In this document: positions 60,140-64,000 of the stretch, piece by piece
How positions within the stretch are numbered: position 1 is the stretch's first letter
How the letters are laid out: every line of letters begins with the position of its first letter
Source: JBFWMG01 sp050251715
GTDB taxonomy: Bacteria > Desulfobacterota > Desulfovibrionia > Desulfovibrionales > Desulfovibrionaceae
Assembly (NCBI GenBank): GCA_050251715.1
Contig: JBFWMG010000003.1
Span: forward strand, 1-64,000
Reading direction: 5' to 3'
DNA length: 64,000 nucleotides
Translations under genes and position numbers: made by a program
Notes under the pieces: generated by a model
The model's database searches: none
The model's input: the letters and a program-made list of their open reading frames with translations, nothing else
Told to the model about the DNA's origin: nothing

Positions 60140-61693
60140 CTAGTCCTCCACGTCCGGCGCGTCTCCGAGACCGCGCGCCTTGAACGCGGCCCCGGCCAGG
60201 GAGGCCATCAGGGCGGTGGAATCCATCTGTCCGAGCAGTTCGGGCAACCTGGCCAGGAATTCGTCATAACTGCCGCACTGTCCCGCCAGCCGCTGCACGG
60301 GATTGACGACGCCCTCCATCAAGGGCTCCCAGTCGCCGAGCGCGTCGGCGGCAATGGTGCCCAGCTCGTCTTCGTTGCCGAGCCCCGCCTGGTTCATGGC
60401 TCGGGCCGTCGCCATGGACGGCTGCGGGGGCTGTTCCGCAGCGGGTGCCATGGGCTGTCCGAGGATCTCCGCGCCCGGCTCGGGATCCGGCAGGCCGAGC
60501 CTGTCGCGGATCACGCTGGCCTCCACGGCCAGGCCCAGGGGCACCAGGATGCCGAGCGCTTCGGACAGCGCCGTGACGTCCTCGGGTTCGTTGATCGGCA
60601 GCGTCACGCGCGGATAGACCCGCTGCGGCCCCCAGTTCAGGTCGATGAACGCCCGCACCAGGTCGCGGTTGATGGTGTTGGTCAGCTGCTTGGCGTCCGC
60701 CCGCTGGATGTCGCCGCGCACCTCGTTGTGCACCTTGGCCTGCGCCTGGCTCGACCCGTCGTCAGAGGTCATGGTCTGCCCGAGCACGCCCTTGGACACC
60801 TGGCGGTCCAGCCACTCGGCAAGCCGCTCGAACAACTCCTGGCCGCCGGTGGCCTTGCCGCCCTCCACGAATTCGATGCGCATGCTCTCCGGCACCACGG
60901 CGGCCGCGTCGGTTCCGATGTTGGCCACGGCCGCAATTAGCTTCGCGATGTCCTCGGGCTTGGCATTTTCACCGTATCTGCCCAGGCGCAGCGGCATGCC
61001 GAAGACCTCGGCAAAGGCGAGCCAGTCGGTGAGCGCGTAGTTCTTGCACATGAAGCTGGTGGCGGCGAGCCGCGCCAAGCCGGACCTGACGGGCAGGCCG
61101 GACTTGAGGCGCGGCACATGCACGATGAACTTGTAGGGCGGTAGCGGCAGGCCCATCATGTCCCGTTCATCCAGCAGCCGCAGCTCCCGGCCCGTGGCCT
61201 GGTCGAAGAGAAAGAAGCGCGGATCCCGCCACTCGTAGCGTTCCGGCGTCCACCGCGCGCCGCTGCGGTCCCACATGATTTCCGTGGCGCTGTACCCCTT
61301 GCCCAGGGCGTCCAGAGCGTCGTCGAGCATGTCGCCAAACGCGGGGGCGGCGACAAGTTCACGCACCGCGTCGGCCAGCTCCTGGTCGCGCGCGTCGTCC
61401 GAGGCCGCCTCCACGGCGGGCTCCAGACCGCTCACCGCCCGTTTGCGCGTACCCAGCACCGAGGCGTAATGCGGCTCGCGCTCCTCCATCTCCTCGGCAA
61501 GGATCAGGTAGTCGCAGTGGTCGCCCTCGGCCGCGTTGCGCAGGATCCGCGCCAGCCGCTCGGGTGTGAGCCCGTTCGCCATGGTGTCGGTGCTCCACGC
61601 CTGGCGCACGCCGGTGAGCGAGGGCGCGGCGTGCTCGCGTACCAGGTCGGCGGATCGTACCGGGCGGCCGTGAGCGTCGTACAATGTCGGCAT
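60140..61693 (-). CDS. Portal protein (Mu gp29-like, DUF935)
   Basis: This 517-residue protein matches the DUF935 portal family: HYASVLGTRKRAVSGLEP, GKGYSATEIMWDRSGARWTP, WLAFAEVFGMPLRLGRYG and ERLAEWLDRQVSKGVLGQTM. It forms the dodecameric ring for DNA entry. Its ATG overlaps the terminase stop by one base. Confidence 0.95.
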   Translation of the reverse strand: MPTLYDAHGRPVRSADLVREHAAPSLTGVRQAWSTDTMANGLTPERLARILRNAAEGDHCDYLILAEEMEEREPHYASVLGTRKRAVSGLEPAVEAASDDARDQELADAVRELVAAPAFGDMLDDALDALGKGYSATEIMWDRSGARWTPERYEWRDPRFFLFDQATGRELRLLDERDMMGLPLPPYKFIVHVPRLKSGLPVRSGLARLAATSFMCKNYALTDWLAFAEVFGMPLRLGRYGENAKPEDIAKLIAAVANIGTDAAAVVPESMRIEFVEGGKATGGQELFERLAEWLDRQVSKGVLGQTMTSDDGSSQAQAKVHNEVRGDIQRADAKQLTNTINRDLVRAFIDLNWGPQRVYPRVTLPINEPEDVTALSEALGILVPLGLAVEASVIRDRLGLPDPEPGAEILGQPMAPAAEQPPQPSMATARAMNQAGLGNEDELGTIAADALGDWEPLMEGVVNPVQRLAGQCGSYDEFLARLPELLGQMDSTALMASLAGAAFKARGLGDAPDVED

Positions 61694-63054
61694 CAGATCA
61701 TCCCCCTGCGGAACCCTGCCGTGCAGCGCACGGGCCGGGGCTGGCGGTCGGTGTCGGGATCAAAGCGTTTGGGCACGGGCTGGTAGTCGTAGACCTGGAC
61801 ACCGGAATCACCGGCCATGTCGGCCAGGAAACAGGCCCAGGCACGGTCGGCGTGCCCATTGCTGTCGGACTCGGCCACAAACCGGGGAGCACCCGTCGGG
61901 CTGGCGATCTTTTGCAGCTTGTGCAGATCCGCGCGGAGCGCCGTGTCACCCAAGGGGATGCGCTTACGGCGGTCTTCAAACCGCTGCTTCCCCAGCGTAG
62001 CCAGACTAAGCCTGTTCGGGGTGGTAAACAGCACGCCCTCGACTCGGTATTCTCCATGGCGACGCTTGGCGTCTTCCACGGGTTTTTCACCCATACCCGT
62101 TTGGTCCATGCAGCAGCGGACCACGCGGTAGCGCATAAACACATCATCCAGGAGGGCGTCCTGCTCCGCAAACGACACTCCCTTGGCCGTGATGATCTCC
62201 CGGCACCAGGCTACGTCTCCCACGACTTCATCCACCCAGATAACGAACAGGTCATTGCGGGCTGCGATGTCCACCCCCACATAGCAGGGACCGCCCGTGT
62301 ACTTTCCGGGTATCCCCGCAGCCTCATGTTCGCATGAAGAGATCAGATCGTAGGGCAGCCAGGCCGACGCCTCATCTAGCCATTTGAGCTCGTATTCCTG
62401 TTTCCAGGCGTCGTCGTCGTCGATACCCGCGCGCAGTTCGTCGATGTCGCGCGGCAGCCCCTCGGCCACAGCCTGGTAGATGTCCACATGATGCCGCGAC
62501 CAAATGCCATCCAGAGTTTTCGAGGTCATCAGGTCAAAGAACTTGTTGCCCTTGCCGTTGGGTGTACTCACCACCCGCAGCTTGAGGCCCGGCTTGGATA
62601 TGACCGGGAAGAGCGCCTTCCAAATCTTTCGGCTATCGTGGTGGAATGCGAACTCGTCAAGAAAGACGTTGGCGGAAAAACCACGGGCGGTGTCAGGGTT
62701 GGCGGGCAAGGCGGTCACTCGAGAGCCGTGCTCCATGGTCAGCTCCAAGGACTTGATGCTGGAACCGTCCTCCGCGCGATAACCGGAGTCCTGCTCAATC
62801 AGATCAAAGGCCGCCCCCATGGCCCGAAGGTGCAACTTCAATCCTTCATCCATGGCCTCCCGCGCCTGGCGTTCGCCGCGCGAAAGGATTACCCACCGGG
62901 TCTTGGTCTTCGCCACGTCATGGGCAAGGATGTCCTCGGCAATTTCCAGGGTGGTGGAAAAGGTTTTTCCGGTCTGGCGGGCGAACATGCCCACCTTGAA
63001 CCGGGCTGGATCGTCCACCCACCGCTGCTGAAACGGGTGCAGGATGCCGCTCAT
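61693..63054 (-). CDS. Terminase large subunit (Mu gp28-like)
   Basis: This 453-residue packaging motor has an ATPase domain with a Walker A-like ARQTGKT (25-31) and Walker B VFLDEF (130-135), and a nuclease domain beginning at about 250 (YVGVDIAARNDLFVIW) with later acidic residues (CCMDQTGMG). It cuts and packages phage DNA into the head. ATGA overlap with the small subunit. Confidence 0.95.
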   Translation of the reverse strand: MSGILHPFQQRWVDDPARFKVGMFARQTGKTFSTTLEIAEDILAHDVAKTKTRWVILSRGERQAREAMDEGLKLHLRAMGAAFDLIEQDSGYRAEDGSSIKSLELTMEHGSRVTALPANPDTARGFSANVFLDEFAFHHDSRKIWKALFPVISKPGLKLRVVSTPNGKGNKFFDLMTSKTLDGIWSRHHVDIYQAVAEGLPRDIDELRAGIDDDDAWKQEYELKWLDEASAWLPYDLISSCEHEAAGIPGKYTGGPCYVGVDIAARNDLFVIWVDEVVGDVAWCREIITAKGVSFAEQDALLDDVFMRYRVVRCCMDQTGMGEKPVEDAKRRHGEYRVEGVLFTTPNRLSLATLGKQRFEDRRKRIPLGDTALRADLHKLQKIASPTGAPRFVAESDSNGHADRAWACFLADMAGDSGVQVYDYQPVPKRFDPDTDRQPRPVRCTAGFRRGMI

Positions 63055-63584
63055 GCCTCGCCTCGGTAGATGGCCCGCACGCGTTCGAGCACCTGTTCGG
63101 GCGTGAGCCGTTCGCGCTTGGCCTGTTCGCCGACCTCGTCCACGGTCTGCTCCAGGCGCTCCCGTTCCTGCCTGCGCACCTCTTCCGCGTACTTCTTCTG
63201 GGTCACGGATGCGCGGCCCAGCTCGGCGATACTGCGCACCAGGCTGGTGAGGTTGAGCTTCTCCGGATCGACCTCGATGTCCTGGAGGACGGTGAACAGC
63301 CGTTCCTGCACCAGGCGTTGCAACGCCTCGTTCATGGCCCCTTCCTGATCCGGGGCCGCGTCGACGATGGCGCGGGCCTGCTCGCTGGCCCGCTTGAGGA
63401 CGGCCAATCGCTCCTCGAATTTTTGTCCATACCGATGCAGGGCCGACTTGGAAATCTCGAAGCCCCGATCTCGGAGCGCATCGGACAAGGCGCGGTATTC
63501 GGCGAACCCGCCCTCTGCCAGGGCCTTGTCCAGCCACTCTTTGACATCGGCCGGGAGCTGCTCCACGGATGCGCGCGGCGGCAT
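63051..63584 (-). CDS. Terminase small subunit (Mu gp27-like, DUF3486)
   Basis: This 177-residue protein matches DUF3486: MPPRASVEQLPADVKEWLDK, SDALRDRGFEISKSALHRYG (helix-turn-helix) and a long C-terminal coiled coil (EEVRRQERERLEQTVDEV). It recognises phage DNA for packaging. A GGAG site lies in the preceding gene. Confidence 0.93.
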   Translation of the reverse strand: MPPRASVEQLPADVKEWLDKALAEGGFAEYRALSDALRDRGFEISKSALHRYGQKFEERLAVLKRASEQARAIVDAAPDQEGAMNEALQRLVQERLFTVLQDIEVDPEKLNLTSLVRSIAELGRASVTQKKYAEEVRRQERERLEQTVDEVGEQAKRERLTPEQVLERVRAIYRGEA

Positions 63585-63585
63585 G

Positions 63586-63897
63586 TCAGCTCCAGTACTT
63601 GGTGGGCCGGGCGATGCCGGGCTCACAGTCGATGGTGTACTCGGCCAGGTCCACGCCGTAGCGGGTCAACTCGGCGAACCAGCGGCCGTCGGGCCCCTGG
63701 CGCACGTCGGCCAGTTTGCGGTCGGCCAGGTAGTCCAGTTCGCGCCGCATCTCGAGCTGGGTGGCGTCGGGGTACATGCCCTGCACTGTGGCCAGCACAA
63801 CTTCCTCGTACGCGCCCACGGGGCGGGCGTTGTTCAGCGTGAGCACCAGCAGCCAGCGCATGTGCTCGCGCCGCGTCTTGGCGGGGTCAACAGCCAT
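63586..63897 (-). CDS. Mu gp26-like phage protein
   Basis: This 103-residue protein starts MAVDPAKTRREHMRWLLVLT and has a winged-helix-like pattern: VLATVQGMYPDATQLEMRRE, LDYLADRKLADVRQGPDGRW. It occupies the gp26 position before the terminase genes. A GGGAGG site precedes the ATG. Function is unknown; a DNA-binding role is inferred from the fold pattern. Confidence 0.75.
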   Translation of the reverse strand: MAVDPAKTRREHMRWLLVLTLNNARPVGAYEEVVLATVQGMYPDATQLEMRRELDYLADRKLADVRQGPDGRWFAELTRYGVDLAEYTIDCEPGIARPTKYWS

Positions 63898-64000
63898 TCC
63901 GACCTCCCATGTTCTCGAGTTTTGCGGCCAGCGCATCGAGCTTGGCCTCGATGATGGTCTGGTTTCTGATCCAGTCCTCACGCCGCACGTAGTCCAGGGG
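63887..64000 (-). CDS. C-terminal end of a phage gene (gp25-like position), cut by the window
   Basis: The last 37 codons of a frame that continues beyond 64000 read DYVRREDWIRNQTIIEAKLD, then ALAAKLENMGGRNGC. The heptad pattern suggests a coiled coil. Its stop overlaps the start of the gp26-like gene. The position fits Mu gp25 (DUF2730-like), but too little is present to be sure. Confidence 0.55.
   Translation of the reverse strand, partial: PLDYVRREDWIRNQTIIEAKLDALAAKLENMGGRNGC

Larger units (their letters stand above)
40471..64000 (-). mobile_element. Mu-like transposable prophage with a P2-like tail, right end and late region
   Basis: Every gene from 40553 to the window end is on the minus strand. 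They form one continuous late operon: packaging and head genes of Mu type (about 63900 to 54053), then tail genes of P2 type (54056 to 41487), then an adenine methylase. The right end is placed at TG (40471) because host palindrome sequence stops there. The arrangement resembles BcepMu-type phages. Early genes, transposase, lysis genes and the left end are beyond 64000. All structural frames are intact, so the prophage could be functional. Confidence 0.88.

Overview
The window is GC-rich bacterial DNA. Several features point to a sulfate-reducing deltaproteobacterium of the Desulfovibrio group: a cytosolic CbiK cobaltochelatase, a DcuS/CitA-type two-component system next to a DctPQM TRAP transporter, an ApbE-like UPF0280 protein, LarB, many periplasmic lipoproteins and NtrC-type regulators. 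This is inferred from gene content; there is no rRNA gene to confirm it.

Positions 1-8160 hold a CHAT-protease/TPR lipoprotein (minus), then a membrane sensor kinase and response regulator overlapping by ATGA, then dctP, dctQ and dctM. A strong hairpin separates dctP from dctQM, and operator-like direct repeats lie upstream of dctP. The likely logic is ligand sensing by the kinase and induction of organic-acid uptake.

Positions 8160-12500 are an accessory patch: an AT-richer B12-binding radical SAM gene, a decayed IS3-type transposase, a 34-residue Cys-containing peptide gene behind a Fur-like operator, short GC-rich tandem repeats and cbiK. A DnaA-family gene (12877-14295) follows an AT-rich stretch with two DnaA-box matches.

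Positions 14600-26100 carry a cell-envelope operon (CsgG-like/beta-helix lipoprotein, LPP20-like protein, UPF0280), a glycosyltransferase/methyltransferase cluster, and a hybrid histidine kinase with a degenerate GGDEF-like tail. Between two convergent glycosyltransferase genes lies an 820-bp non-coding imperfect palindrome made of two inverted copies of one element. Positions 26300-40420 hold a PEBP-like lipoprotein, two PLP sulfur-amino-acid enzymes, a rare single-chain fusion of a type I secretion ABC transporter with its membrane fusion protein, two more glycosyltransferases joined to larB, an NtrC-type regulator with a degenerate receiver, and a radical SAM/aminotransferase pair. Dispersed intergenic repeats recur near 14341, 27082, 33221, 33477 and 40429.

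From about 40471 to the end of the window is a transposable prophage, all on the minus strand, with its right end at 40471. It is a mosaic: a Mu-type head and packaging module (small and large terminase, portal, gpF, protease/scaffold, gpT capsid, gp35-gp37, gpG) followed by a P2-type contractile tail module (V, W, J, I, H, FI, FII, E, T, U, X, D) and a terminal D12-class adenine methylase. Almost every phage gene overlaps or abuts the next, as expected for one late operon. The early and transposition genes, the lysis genes and the left end lie beyond position 64000. The prophage appears to have inserted into the loop of a host intergenic palindrome that survives intact elsewhere in the window.
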